DNA from: Leadbetterella sp964489955
Lineage (GTDB): Bacteria > Bacteroidota > Bacteroidia > Cytophagales > Spirosomataceae
DNA length: 64,000 bases
Assembly: GCA_964489955.1 (NCBI GenBank)
Contig: CAZBAV010000010.1
Span: 18,588-82,587, forward strand
Direction: 5' to 3'
Shown: positions 46,631-55,841 of the stretch, piece after piece
Numbering within the stretch: the first letter of the stretch is position 1
How the letters are laid out: every line of letters begins with the position of its first letter
Program-made: the position numbers and the translations under genes
Notes under the pieces: model-generated
Told to the model about the DNA's origin: nothing
The model's input: only the letters and a program-made list of their open reading frames with translations
Database searches by the model: none

Positions 46631-49600
46631 TTAGAAATTAACTTTTAGACCTAAATCAAACCCTTTAACGTTTGGCGTGGTTAGGTTGTCTATACCCACA
46701 GAACCTGCTCCCAAAACACCCGCACCAAAGGCATTAATCTCAGGATCTACACTTTTGTATTTTGTGATAGTAAACAAGTTGCGAGCTGTTAGATATACTT
46801 CTAATCCATTAATTACATTCTTCAGGAATTTCTTGTCGAAGTTGTAAGACAAGTTTATATACCTCATGCGGCCATATGAGCCGTTTTCTATGAAGTTATC
46901 CGAAAGTAAAGCATAGTAGTTTTGGTAATAGTTTTGGTTCATTACTACCTCTTTTGTGTTTGGAGTGCCATCTGCAAGTACACCGGCAATTATGGTTTTG
47001 TGGCCTCTGTTTAGGGTATTGGCTCCTACACCATAATAGGAAAGTGCCGATGCTGTGGCATTATAAATTTTATTGCCAATAGACATATCAAACAAGAATG
47101 ACAAACCGTAGTTTTTATACCGCATAGAATTGGTTATCCCCAGGGTAAAGTCTGGTTGTCTGTCTAAGTTGGTATAGGTTTGGTCTGTGAGTGAAGGAAG
47201 TCCATTAGCACCCACTAATACCTGTCCGTTTGAGTGTAGTACGGCACGTTTTCCTCTAAGACCGAATAAAGAACCATTTAATATACCTGCACCGGCAGCA
47301 GAATTCATGAAGGTCCAAGAGTCTGAAAGGTATACCTCTTTTATTTCTCCAGGAAGGTCAGTAACTCTGGACTCATTTCTTGCAAAGTTAAAAATGGTAT
47401 TCCATCTCAGTTTAGAGGTAGTTGGTAGAACATCCACATTAACCATTGCTTCGAAACCCTTATTTTCTATAGCACCTCCATTAAGTGTAGCGTAGAATGT
47501 ACCTGTGCTGGGTGGTACACGTATATCTATTAGGATTTGGTTATCCGATACGGTTTTGTAATAGGTAAAGTCTAAGCTCACACGGTTATTAAACAAACGG
47601 GCTTCTGCACCTATTTCAAAGCTATTGGTAAATTCAGGTTCTAGGCTTGGATTACCCACGTCTACGCCGTTCCAGGTATAGCCGTTACTTGCCAAACCGT
47701 TTATGTTTGTGGCCAAATAACTCTCAAGCTGGCCTGCAGGAGCATCTTTACCCACCTGGGCAAATGTACTTCTTACTTTAAGGTATGAAAGGGTTCCGGT
47801 GTTGTTAAGGTTTAGGAACTCAGACAATACAGCTGATACACCTACAGATGGATAGAAGAATGACCTCTTTGCAGCAGGTAGAGTAGAGGACCAGTCGTTC
47901 CGTCCTGTAACATTAAGGAAAATTGCGTTTTTATATCCTATTTTGGCTTCTCCAAAAGCAGCAACATTTCTCCTTCTCATGATGTTTTCTGTAATCTGCT
48001 GGTTTGCACGGGCTATGTTAGTAATGTTTCTTATGCCGGGTGCCACAAAGTTTACCCCACTCAGGTACACTGTTCTTGTATTTTGGGACTCTACGGTGTT
48101 GCCCGCCATTAGACTTAGGTTCCAATCATTGCTAAGGTCTACATCATACGTAGCTATAAGATTAGATGTATATCTTTTACTAAGTCTCTCGTATTGTGAA
48201 ATAGCTCCGCCTTTACGTGCTTCTACCAATGAGCCTTCTCTGGTCAATGAATTATTGTGCTGATCAAAAACATCCGCTCCAAATTTATAAGCAATGTTGA
48301 ATCCTTTAAATACATTTAGGTCAGCACTTAATACGCCCATAAAGCGGTTTAACTCATTTTTTACCGGGTTATAGGCATTACTCCAGTAAGGATTATCGAA
48401 AAGCTGGTCTGGATAAAACCGTTTTTGCGAACCGTCTTCGTTTTCGTAGTCATGGATGTTAACATTGGCAGGATACGACAACAGGCTGGCATAACTGCCT
48501 CCGGTAGCGTTCCCTTGACGGGTGCTGGCAATGTCTGTTTTTATGTAGTTTACTGTGGCTCCTACAGACAGACGATTGTTTATCTTGGTGTTATTGGTAA
48601 GCCTCAGACTTGTTTTATTGTATTTTGTACTAGGTATAACGCCCTTGTTACTTACATTACCAAAAGAGAAAAAGTTACGGCTTTTTTCTGTTCCTCCAGA
48701 TATGCTCACATTGTTATTAAAAGAAACGCCCGTTTGATAGAAATCCTGTAAATGGTTGTATACCTGCCCACTTTTAATTTCTTCGCCCCATGACAAATTA
48801 CTTTGCGGGTTGTAGATAACAGAACCGTCTGCTTGTAAAATCTGCTGTCCTTGCCCGTACTTAGTTTGTATATCTGGTACTCCAAGTACTTTGTTCATAG
48901 AGATACTGCCATCGTAGTTTACCGAGATTTTACCTGCCTTACCTTTTTTAGTGGTAATAACTACTGCACCAGATGCCGCTTGGATACCATAAAGAGCAGC
49001 AGCAGCAGGTCCTTTTAGTACAGTTATAGTCTCTATGTCTTGCGGGTTAATATCCGAAGCACGGTTTATGCTTGCCACTTCTAAGCTAGCATCTGTGGAG
49101 TTATCAATAGGAATACCGTCTACTATAATGAGCGGCTGGTTGTTTCCGGTAAGTGAAGTACCACCACGAATCATAATTACAGATGAAGCTCCTGGAACAC
49201 CGCCTGAATTGTTCACAGAAACCCCAGCTACTTTACCCTGTAAAGTATTGATAACGTTACTTTGGTTACCTTCTAGTATTTCTTTGGAGTTTATAGATTG
49301 GGCAGAGTAACCCAAAGTCCTTTTTTGGTTAGTTACGCCAAAGGCGGTTACTATTACCTCGTCTAGTTGGCTGGTGTTTTCTTCCATCTCTATATTCAAA
49401 ATGGATTGTGTGCCCACTGTGATTTTCTTTGATAGCATACCCATAAAAGAGAAATTAAGCACATCGCCATTTTTGGCATCTATGTGATAATTACCATTAA
49501 CATCGGTGATGCTACCGCTGGTAGCTCCTTCTTTGGTTACGCTTACTCCAGGGAGGGCTTCGCCTTTGGTGTCGGTAACTTTGCCTGTTATAGTTTGTGC

Positions 49601-49654
49601 CCAAGAATATAAGCTAATCAAACTTAACCATAAAATGAGGAAAGTTTTTTTCAT
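46631..49654 (-). CDS. SusC-type TonB-dependent transporter without STN domain
   Basis: This 1007-residue outer-membrane transporter has a signal peptide (about 1-19, ending YSWAQ), a carboxypeptidase-regulatory-like domain (about 22-95, GKVTDTKGEALPGVSVTKEG), a plug (about 98-230, DEVIVTAFGVTNQKRTLGYS, RGGTSLTGNNQPLIIVDGIP, YGIQAASGAVVITTKKG) and a beta-barrel ending VKGFDLGLKVNF. It has no STN domain and no FecR partner, so it is not under the anti-sigma control seen in region 1. It is the first gene of a two-gene SusC/SusD operon. Arginine codons here are largely CGT/CGG, like most of the window. Confidence 0.95.
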   Translation of the reverse strand: MKKTFLILWLSLISLYSWAQTITGKVTDTKGEALPGVSVTKEGATSGSITDVNGNYHIDAKNGDVLNFSFMGMLSKKITVGTQSILNIEMEENTSQLDEVIVTAFGVTNQKRTLGYSAQSINSKEILEGNQSNVINTLQGKVAGVSVNNSGGVPGASSVIMIRGGTSLTGNNQPLIIVDGIPIDNSTDASLEVASINRASDINPQDIETITVLKGPAAAALYGIQAASGAVVITTKKGKAGKISVNYDGSISMNKVLGVPDIQTKYGQGQQILQADGSVIYNPQSNLSWGEEIKSGQVYNHLQDFYQTGVSFNNNVSISGGTEKSRNFFSFGNVSNKGVIPSTKYNKTSLRLTNNTKINNRLSVGATVNYIKTDIASTRQGNATGGSYASLLSYPANVNIHDYENEDGSQKRFYPDQLFDNPYWSNAYNPVKNELNRFMGVLSADLNVFKGFNIAYKFGADVFDQHNNSLTREGSLVEARKGGAISQYERLSKRYTSNLIATYDVDLSNDWNLSLMAGNTVESQNTRTVYLSGVNFVAPGIRNITNIARANQQITENIMRRRNVAAFGEAKIGYKNAIFLNVTGRNDWSSTLPAAKRSFFYPSVGVSAVLSEFLNLNNTGTLSYLKVRSTFAQVGKDAPAGQLESYLATNINGLASNGYTWNGVDVGNPSLEPEFTNSFEIGAEARLFNNRVSLDFTYYKTVSDNQILIDIRVPPSTGTFYATLNGGAIENKGFEAMVNVDVLPTTSKLRWNTIFNFARNESRVTDLPGEIKEVYLSDSWTFMNSAAGAGILNGSLFGLRGKRAVLHSNGQVLVGANGLPSLTDQTYTNLDRQPDFTLGITNSMRYKNYGLSFLFDMSIGNKIYNATASALSYYGVGANTLNRGHKTIIAGVLADGTPNTKEVVMNQNYYQNYYALLSDNFIENGSYGRMRYINLSYNFDKKFLKNVINGLEVYLTARNLFTITKYKSVDPEINAFGAGVLGAGSVGIDNLTTPNVKGFDLGLKVNF

Positions 49655-49860
49655 AAATGAACTAAAAGTTTATTGGTTAAAAATTAAAACAATAAAAGAT
49701 GTGTGTATGCAGTGATTGCGGTGTGAAGTAGGGTAAGACAATAATAAGAATTTAATCTTATCTTAATGTGAAAGGCTCAATTGCAGAGCAATAAAAAGAG
49801 AAATTCCTTTCTTTAGAACCACGTAAACTTAGAAAAGTTAAATTTTTTATTCTTTTTATT

Positions 49861-49884
49861 CTGTTCTTAGAGAACTAAGAACAG
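49861..49884. terminator. Hairpin overlapping the DinB_2 gene end
   Basis: CTGTTCTTAG / CTAAGAACAG is a perfect 10-bp stem with a 4-base loop that includes the stop codon of the gene at 49875. On the minus strand it is followed by A-rich rather than T-rich sequence, so termination is uncertain. Confidence 0.4.
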
Positions 49885-50372
49885 TGTAGGATTTTAGACG
49901 TTACCAATAGCTGCCCTACGTGTCTTTGTGTGTGTTCGGCTGCATGGAAGAGTAAACCGCTAAAGGTTGAGGGGATTTCTTTTCGCCCTACTAAGCGTAT
50001 GTCATAAAATTGGGCAGTTTTTATATTCTTTAAATAATCCAAAGACCTATCTACTTGTATATTAAAGTGGTTAATGAGTTCATTCACGGTCTCTTTTCCT
50101 TCACCTTCAGATTTAAGATAGACCATTTGTATCTCGGATAGTTGGTCTCCATTAGCATAAGTAAAGAGCCTGTCAAGCACACCAGTAAGGTGTTTTAAAT
50201 GAAAACCTACAGACGCCACTCCATATGGCTTTTCCCATAATTTCTCTGTAGGGAAGCCATCTAGGTAGATATTTAGCTCCTCTCTTGCTTGTAACAAGGC
50301 ATGTGCTATGGCTTGTACTTCTTTTGGATAGCCTTCTAATGGGCCTCGGAGCCAGACTTCTAGGTTTTGCAT
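49875..50372 (-). CDS. DinB_2-family putative metal-dependent protein
   Basis: This 165-residue protein of the DinB/YfiT-like four-helix-bundle superfamily (unrelated to the polymerase DinB) is a group of metal-binding enzymes with mostly unknown reactions, some of them thiol transferases. The likely metal ligands are His residues in GFHLKHLTG (about 57-61) and in FHAAEHTQRHVGQ (about 143-153). The start is the ATG at 50370-50372. It is followed closely upstream by the heptad repeat array at 50383-50452 and shares the strand with the LexA-like repressor gene, but there is no sign that it belongs to the mutasome cassette. Confidence 0.85.
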   Translation of the reverse strand: MQNLEVWLRGPLEGYPKEVQAIAHALLQAREELNIYLDGFPTEKLWEKPYGVASVGFHLKHLTGVLDRLFTYANGDQLSEIQMVYLKSEGEGKETVNELINHFNIQVDRSLDYLKNIKTAQFYDIRLVGRKEIPSTFSGLLFHAAEHTQRHVGQLLVTSKILHCS

Positions 50373-50382
50373 AGGAAATTTG

Positions 50383-50452
50383 GTTGTTAGTTTTTAGTTA
50401 TGAGCCGTCATCTATGAGCTATCAGATGTCAGCCGTCAGTTATCAGTTTTGA
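50383..50452. repeat. Degenerate 7-bp tandem repeat, ten units
   Basis: Ten consecutive heptads fit the consensus GYYRTSA: gttgtta, gttttta, gttatga, gccgtca, tctatga, gctatca, gatgtca, gccgtca, gttatca, gttttga. The fifth base is always T and the seventh always A. The array lies just past the 3' end of the repressor gene (stop at 50468) and just before the DinB_2 start. The same heptad family reappears in the repressor's promoter region. Confidence 0.8.
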
Positions 50453-50467
50453 GCTCGGTACTTGTGG

Positions 50468-51229
50468 CTAGCTTCCATATTTCAAGCCCATCAACTCCCG
50501 CTTAATATCCGAGAACATCCCTTTGATGGTTTCGGGTCCCAGGTCATCGGGCTCAAACTCTTCGGTAGCTATGCTACAGGCAAATTCCCATACCTCCAGC
50601 AAGTCTGCTCTATCTATTTCATATGGAGGATAAAAAGGGTTATCGGAACTCACCAGCAAAGATTCCTTATTTTTTTTGTTTAGTCTCTTATAGCTTATAC
50701 CTTCTCGGGCGATAAATACATACGTTTTTCCCTCTTTGAGCCAGTCAAGATTTTCTACGTACTTACCGATGATAAAAGAGCCGTCTTTATGAGGTGGCAT
50801 AGAGTCACCTTGTGCAGGGAAGGCTCTGTATTTAGCATGACTAAGAAAGGGCAATGCAATATGCTGTAAGCTTTCTATATATTCGGGGTCGCTATAACCA
50901 GCTAAATAGCCCATTTGTGCCCGATGCGGTATAATTTCTATACGATTATTACCATGTGTGTCTACCATTATAGGGAGCAGAATACGGTTATCGGGCAGCT
51001 GTTGCAGTTCTCGGATAGGAACTCTCCGTATATCTACAGACACCAGTAAGTCTATACTCACATGGAAATACCGAGAGAGTTTTAGTAATAACTCTATAGG
51101 CGGTTCAGACATGTTGTCTTCGTATTTAGCGTAACGGCCACGGGTTATCATTAGCTCATCCGCTATAGCTTGCTGTGACATCCTCAATTGTGTCCTCAGA
51201 TATCTCAGATTATCAGATAGTAACGACAT
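50468..51229 (-). CDS. LexA-like HTH/S24 self-cleaving repressor
   Basis: This 253-residue repressor has an N-terminal XRE-type helix-turn-helix (about 5-62, MSQQAIADELMITRGRYAKYE) and a C-terminal S24/LexA-like serine peptidase domain. The catalytic pair is Ser143 (GDSM) and Lys181 (ISYKRL), 38 residues apart, as in LexA. Ala110-Gly111 (GYLAGYSD) lies 33 residues before the Ser, matching the position of the LexA/UmuD cleavage bond. It should therefore be inactivated by RecA-stimulated self-cleavage on DNA damage. It is divergent from the Y-family polymerase and DnaE genes and probably represses them and itself (inference). A prophage repressor is less likely because no phage genes are near. 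Confidence 0.9.
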   Translation of the reverse strand: MSLLSDNLRYLRTQLRMSQQAIADELMITRGRYAKYEDNMSEPPIELLLKLSRYFHVSIDLLVSVDIRRVPIRELQQLPDNRILLPIMVDTHGNNRIEIIPHRAQMGYLAGYSDPEYIESLQHIALPFLSHAKYRAFPAQGDSMPPHKDGSFIIGKYVENLDWLKEGKTYVFIAREGISYKRLNKKNKESLLVSSDNPFYPPYEIDRADLLEVWEFACSIATEEFEPDDLGPETIKGMFSDIKRELMGLKYGS

Positions 51230-51247
51230 TGGTATAATTTATATCAA

Positions 51248-51255
51248 CAAATATA
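51248..51255 (-). promoter_or_regulatory. Putative -7 element of the repressor gene
   Basis: On the minus strand this reads TATATTTG, a full match to TAnnTTTG, 19 bases before the repressor ATG. No TTTG was seen at the expected upstream distance, which would allow control by an activator or weak basal expression. Confidence 0.4.
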
Positions 51256-51307
51256 ATATATTTTGCTATGAAATAGGGTATTATTGCTGAGAAAATATAA
51301 GTACCCA

Positions 51308-51390
51308 ATGGTGAGTTGCTAGTTATGAGTTTCGGGATAACTAAATGCTGGTATCTAATATCTAACAACTCATAACTCAATACTCACAGC
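51308..51390. repeat. Inverted heptad arrays in the repressor/polymerase promoter region
   Basis: Three heptads in plus orientation (51308-51328: atggtga, gttgcta, gttatga) face six in minus orientation (51349-51390: gctgtga, gtattga, gttatga, gttgtta, gatatta, gatacca). The arms 51311-51331 and 51367-51387 agree at 17 of 21 positions as an inverted repeat. The structure ends seven bases before the polymerase ATG, so it lies where an operator would be expected. It belongs to the same repeat family as 50383-50452. Confidence 0.75.
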
Positions 51391-51396
51391 CCAAAA

Positions 51397-52536
51397 ATGG
51401 ACAGAGCAATAATACATATGGATTTGGATACTTTTTTTGTGTCCTGCGAGCGGCTAGAAAACAGCAAGTTGGATGGCATACCTGTAATCATTGGAGGTGG
51501 AGATAGGGGCATGGTGGCTTCCTGTTCCTATGAAGCCCGGTACTTTGGTGTACGCTCCGCCATGCCTATAAAGATGGCGTTGCGTTTGTGCCCCGATGCC
51601 AAGGTGATAAAAGGAGATATGGAAAAGTACTCCAAGCTTTCACGTACTGTGACTGAGATATTGGAGGAGAGAGCACCTGTAGTAGAAAAAGCAAGTATAG
51701 ATGAACACTATCTAGACATAAGTGGTATAGACCGTTTCTTTGGAGCGTATAAGTTTACACAAGAACTTATGAATGCCGTGACTAAGAACACAGGATTGCC
51801 CGTAAGTTATGCCTTGTCTGTAAATAAAACAGTGGCAAAAATAGGTACAGGTGAAGCCAAGCCAAAAGGGAAAATAGAAATCCCTCAGAGTGGGATTAAG
51901 CCTTTTTTAGACCCGCTTTCTATAAAAAAAATACCTATGCTGGGTGATGTTACCTTTCAGTTACTCTCTCGCATTGGGATACGTTATATACACACTTTGG
52001 CAGAAATGCCGGTAGATGTATTGCGGCAAATGATTGGTAAGAACGGCATAGATCTCTGGAAAAAAGCGAACGGAATAGATACTTCGGCTGTGGAGCCTTA
52101 TACAGATAGGAAGTCACTTTCCTTAGAAAATACGTTTGGCACAGATACCATTGATATAAAAATGTTACGTTCTGTAATAAGCAGCATGGTGGAGAAACTG
52201 GCATACCAACTTAGAAAAGAAAGTTGGCTTACTTCTACGGTGGTGGTGAAAATTCGCTATGCCAATTTTGATACTGAAACCCGGCAATGTAGGGGGCAGT
52301 ATACATCGGCAGACCATATCCTTACACAAACAGCTATGGAACTTTTTGATAAACTATACAATAGACGTATGCGGCTACGACTCATTGGAGTACGTTTTAC
52401 AGGTTTGGTTCGGGGAAATTTGCAGATAAACATTTTTGAAGATACGGAAGAGATTTTGTCCCTGTACCAAGCCATGGATTGTATAAAAAATCGTTTTGGT
52501 CCTGCTTCTGTGGTTAAGGCGGACGGCTTTTTTTAG
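51397..52536 (+). CDS. Y-family DNA polymerase of the mutasome cassette
   Basis: This 379-residue Y-family polymerase has catalytic carboxylates in IHMDLDTFFVSCERLE (Asp9, Asp11) and ASIDEHYLD (Asp102, Glu103); the family usually has DEAYLD. A thumb helix-hairpin-helix region (KKIPMLGDVTFQLLSRIG) and a little finger follow. It is clearly different from the DinB at 41693. It is divergent from a LexA-like repressor and followed by an error-prone DnaE, so it fills the place of ImuB in LexA-ImuA-ImuB-DnaE2 cassettes, though it keeps the full active site that ImuB proteins usually lose. Damage-inducible translesion synthesis is inferred. Confidence 0.9.
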   Translation: MDRAIIHMDLDTFFVSCERLENSKLDGIPVIIGGGDRGMVASCSYEARYFGVRSAMPIKMALRLCPDAKVIKGDMEKYSKLSRTVTEILEERAPVVEKASIDEHYLDISGIDRFFGAYKFTQELMNAVTKNTGLPVSYALSVNKTVAKIGTGEAKPKGKIEIPQSGIKPFLDPLSIKKIPMLGDVTFQLLSRIGIRYIHTLAEMPVDVLRQMIGKNGIDLWKKANGIDTSAVEPYTDRKSLSLENTFGTDTIDIKMLRSVISSMVEKLAYQLRKESWLTSTVVVKIRYANFDTETRQCRGQYTSADHILTQTAMELFDKLYNRRMRLRLIGVRFTGLVRGNLQINIFEDTEEILSLYQAMDCIKNRFGPASVVKADGFF

Positions 52537-52641
52537 AATGAGTAGTTCAATGTGCCCTTAACCTGAAATAGTTTATTAATAAATGTGTCTCATGGCGACA
52601 GCATAGCCCTCATTTACTGATAGGAAAGTTATTCATAGACA

Positions 52642-55600
52642 ATGTATCTCAATTGCCACTCATATCATAGTTTACGTTACGGCACTATTCCACTAGAAAA
52701 ACTAGTGGAGCAAGCTTTGGCCTGTGGTGTAAAAGCTTTGGCTCTTACAGACATTAATACTATTACGGGTATTTATGATTTTACTAAAGCTTGTTTAGAA
52801 GCAAACATTAAGCCTTTGGTGGGTATGGAAATAAGAAGAGACAATCGCTTATTGTACATCACGTTGGCAAAAGACGCATCGGGAATTGCGGAAGTATGTC
52901 GTTTAATGACGAGTTACAACTGTGACAAACAAGAACTTTTGGAGAGAGCTCCTGAGTTTAATTCCGTTTTTGTTATTTATCCTCTGGAAAACACACCCAG
53001 AGAGCTTCTGGAGTTTGAGTATATTGGTATAAAACCAGAGCAACTAAATATCCTGATAAGAGCCGAATGGAGACCCTATTTGTCCAAAATGGTAGTTCTA
53101 CAGCCCATTACTTTTCAAAATAAGACCGAATACAATTTACATAGAATTCTTCGTGCTATTGATTCAAACGTACTTCTTTCTAAACTCTCAGAAAACGACA
53201 TTTGCTCTAAAACGGAGTTCATGAGGCCCTTGGACGAACTCTATCACGAATATCAAAACTACCCACAGATAATCAAGAATACGGAAGAACTTATCTCTAA
53301 ATGTTGGTTCAAGTTTAAATTTAAAACACCCAGAAATAAAAAACATTATACACAGAGTAAAGAAGGTGACCTTAGCCTGCTTACCAACCTGGCCTTTGAT
53401 GGTCTAAAAAAACGTTACGGTAATCAGCATCAAGCAGCCCGACAAAGAGTAGAGAGTGAATTGAAGATAATAGATCAGTTAGGTTTTGGCGGATATTTTC
53501 TTATCACTTGGGATATTATATGCTATAGTAATAGAATGGGTTTTATGCACATTGGCCGGGGTAGCGGGGCAAATAGCATAGTGAGTTATTGTTTGGGTAT
53601 TACAGATATTTGTCCTATAGAATTAGACCTGTATTTTGAACGTTTCCTGAACCTAAACCGAAAAGCTCCGCCAGATTTTGACATAGATTGGAGTTGGCAA
53701 GAACGTGATACTATTTTGCGGTACATCTTTAATAGGTATGGCAAAGACCATGTGGCATTTTGTGGTACCAATGTAGAGTTTAAATACCGATCAATAATCC
53801 GTGAAGTAGGCAAAGTTTTTGGCTTACCTAAGGAAGAACTGGATTCACTTGCCCATTCTTCCAAGGAAAGTCATGATCCCAATTCTGTGGTGCAGTTGGT
53901 ACACAAGTATGGCAAGCTCATGGAAAAATACCCAAACCAACGTAGTATGCATGCCTGTGGGATATTGATTTCAGAAGAACCGATAACCAACTACACTGCT
54001 TTAGAAATGCCGCCAAAGGGTTTTCCTATCGTGCAGTTCGATATGCACATAGCAGAAGATATCGGTTTAGAGAAGTTCGATATTTTGAGCCAGAGGGGAA
54101 TTGGGCATATAAACGACTCGGTAAAACTTATTAAGCAGAACCGCGGTATTACGGTAGATATACGGGATACGACTCTGTCAAAAGAAGAAAAATATGCCAA
54201 CGAGTTTCTAGCAGTGGGTAAAACCATAGGTTGTTTTTATATAGAGTCACCTGCTATGCGTGGACTTTTACGAAGGCTTAAGTGCGATAATTATAAGACA
54301 CTGGTGGCGGCATCATCTATTATCCGTCCTGGAGTAGCTCAGAGTGGTATGATGAAAGAATATATTTTTCGCCATAATAACCCTGATAAGTTTGAGTATT
54401 TTCATGAGATTTTCCAGCAAGAGTTGGGAGATACTTATGGAATTATGGTATATCAAGAAGATGTGATAAAAATTGCCCTGCACTTTGGCGGTTTGTCGGC
54501 TGAAGATGGAGATATTCTCCGTAGAGCCATGAGTGGCAAAGGCCGCTCCTTAGCCGCATTACAAAAAGTGCGGGACAACTTCTTTGAATCTTGTGCTATC
54601 AAGGGCCATCCTGCCGATTTAAGTAAAGAAGTTTACCGGCAAATAGAGTCCTTTGCGGGCTATTCTTTTTGTAAGGCTCACTCGGCATCGTATGCGGTAG
54701 AAAGTTATCAAAGTCTTTACCTGAAAGTCTATTTCCCTATAGAGTTTATGGTGGCTGTAATAAATAACCAAGGTGGTTTTTACCGTACAGAAGTCTATGT
54801 ACACGAAGCTCGTATGGCTGGTGGAAAGATTCATACTCCCTGTGTAAACCGAAGTGAGTACGAAACCACACTTTATGGGGAAGATATTTTTCTGGGTCTT
54901 ATGAATATACAAAGTCTGGAAAGTAAACTAAGCCATCTTATTCCAAAAGAAAGAAAAGAGAATGGAAATTATTTCTCTTTAGAAGATTTCATTCAGAGGA
55001 TACCCGTGGGTATGGAATCTGTGCAAACACTCATTTTTGTTGGGGCTTTTAATTTTACAGGAAAAAGTAAAAATGAGCTTTTGGTAGCGGCACGACTGAT
55101 GCTCATAAATTTTAAACCAGAAAATAGAGGGCTACAGCTTATAAAAGAACCAGCAAAAGAATATCAATTGCCAAAACTGGAACGGTCTGAGTTTGAAGAC
55201 GCTTTTGACGAAATAGAACTTTTAGGGTTTCCTATTTCTTGTAGTCCCTTTGATTTGCTACAAACCAAATATAGAGGTACAGTAATGAGTAAAGAACTCA
55301 TGAGTTTTCACAAAAAGGAAGTAAAGATGCTGGCTTACCTTATTTCACGAAAGCATGTACCCACCAAACGGGGAACTATGTTTTTTGGTACCTGGATAGA
55401 TGTAGAAGGTGGATATTTTGATACAGCCCACTTTCCGGATAGTTTAGACGTTTATCCCTTCCAGGGTGGAGGCTGCTACCTTTTGTTTGGTCGGGTAGAG
55501 GTAGATTTTAATTTTCCCACTATTACTATTTTAAAAATGGCTAAAATGCCTTTTATATCCGATCCTAGGTACTCCCACGATAGTAAAAAAGCATATTATG

Positions 55601-55698
55601 TACACAAGCAGATAAAAGAAGACATAAGCATGACTCACCGTCAGCCCTATCCGCAAGAACACGAAATTGGTTTGCCACGCCATAAAATGGGGGAGTGA
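52642..55698 (+). CDS. dnaE2: Error-prone DnaE-type DNA polymerase III alpha subunit
   Basis: This 1018-residue C-family polymerase, shorter than the replicative DnaE, has an N-terminal PHP domain (about 1-220, YLNCHSYHSLRYGTIPLEK), a palm with the active-site motif PDFDIDWSW (about 344-352), GRGSGANSIVSYCLGI, and fingers with DGDILRRAMSGKGR. A helix-hairpin-helix region (FSLEDFIQRIPVG) and an OB-like C-terminal part (VKMLAYLISRKHVPTKRG) follow. It starts 105 bases after the Y-family polymerase and is probably cotranscribed with it. The length and context fit DnaE2-type translesion polymerases. No imuA gene is present. Confidence 0.9.
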   Translation: MYLNCHSYHSLRYGTIPLEKLVEQALACGVKALALTDINTITGIYDFTKACLEANIKPLVGMEIRRDNRLLYITLAKDASGIAEVCRLMTSYNCDKQELLERAPEFNSVFVIYPLENTPRELLEFEYIGIKPEQLNILIRAEWRPYLSKMVVLQPITFQNKTEYNLHRILRAIDSNVLLSKLSENDICSKTEFMRPLDELYHEYQNYPQIIKNTEELISKCWFKFKFKTPRNKKHYTQSKEGDLSLLTNLAFDGLKKRYGNQHQAARQRVESELKIIDQLGFGGYFLITWDIICYSNRMGFMHIGRGSGANSIVSYCLGITDICPIELDLYFERFLNLNRKAPPDFDIDWSWQERDTILRYIFNRYGKDHVAFCGTNVEFKYRSIIREVGKVFGLPKEELDSLAHSSKESHDPNSVVQLVHKYGKLMEKYPNQRSMHACGILISEEPITNYTALEMPPKGFPIVQFDMHIAEDIGLEKFDILSQRGIGHINDSVKLIKQNRGITVDIRDTTLSKEEKYANEFLAVGKTIGCFYIESPAMRGLLRRLKCDNYKTLVAASSIIRPGVAQSGMMKEYIFRHNNPDKFEYFHEIFQQELGDTYGIMVYQEDVIKIALHFGGLSAEDGDILRRAMSGKGRSLAALQKVRDNFFESCAIKGHPADLSKEVYRQIESFAGYSFCKAHSASYAVESYQSLYLKVYFPIEFMVAVINNQGGFYRTEVYVHEARMAGGKIHTPCVNRSEYETTLYGEDIFLGLMNIQSLESKLSHLIPKERKENGNYFSLEDFIQRIPVGMESVQTLIFVGAFNFTGKSKNELLVAARLMLINFKPENRGLQLIKEPAKEYQLPKLERSEFEDAFDEIELLGFPISCSPFDLLQTKYRGTVMSKELMSFHKKEVKMLAYLISRKHVPTKRGTMFFGTWIDVEGGYFDTAHFPDSLDVYPFQGGGCYLLFGRVEVDFNFPTITILKMAKMPFISDPRYSHDSKKAYYVHKQIKEDISMTHRQPYPQEHEIGLPRHKMGE

Positions 55699-55792
55699 GT
55701 TACGATTGAGGGAGTAATTAATTAATGTTACTTTTCATCCGAATTACGCTTGTTTCGGTTTTGTATAGTACAATAAGACTATAGCTATAAAA

Positions 55793-55825
55793 TAGAAGAG
55801 GCTGCCTGTGTGGCAACCTCTTCTA
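55793..55825 (-). terminator. Intrinsic terminator of the DPP4-like gene
   Basis: TAGAAGAGG-TGCC pairs with GGCA-CCTCTTCTA with one mismatch and a 5-base loop, followed on the minus strand by TTTTA. It lies 17 bases past the peptidase stop and may also serve the plus-strand dnaE2 transcript. Confidence 0.75.
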
Positions 55826-55841
55826 CTATAGTTCAAACAAC

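Noticed and set aside
49818..49860. Degenerate repeat like CCACGTAAACTTAG before the DinB_2 gene end
   Set aside because: No second copy in the window and no inverted partner other than the short hairpin at 49861-49884.
50468..51229. Prophage repressor marking an integrated phage
   Set aside because: No integrase, structural or lysis genes are near; the divergent partners are translesion polymerases, and the cleavage residues fit an SOS regulator.
50383..51390. CRISPR array
   Set aside because: Units are seven bases with no spacers and no cas genes are present.
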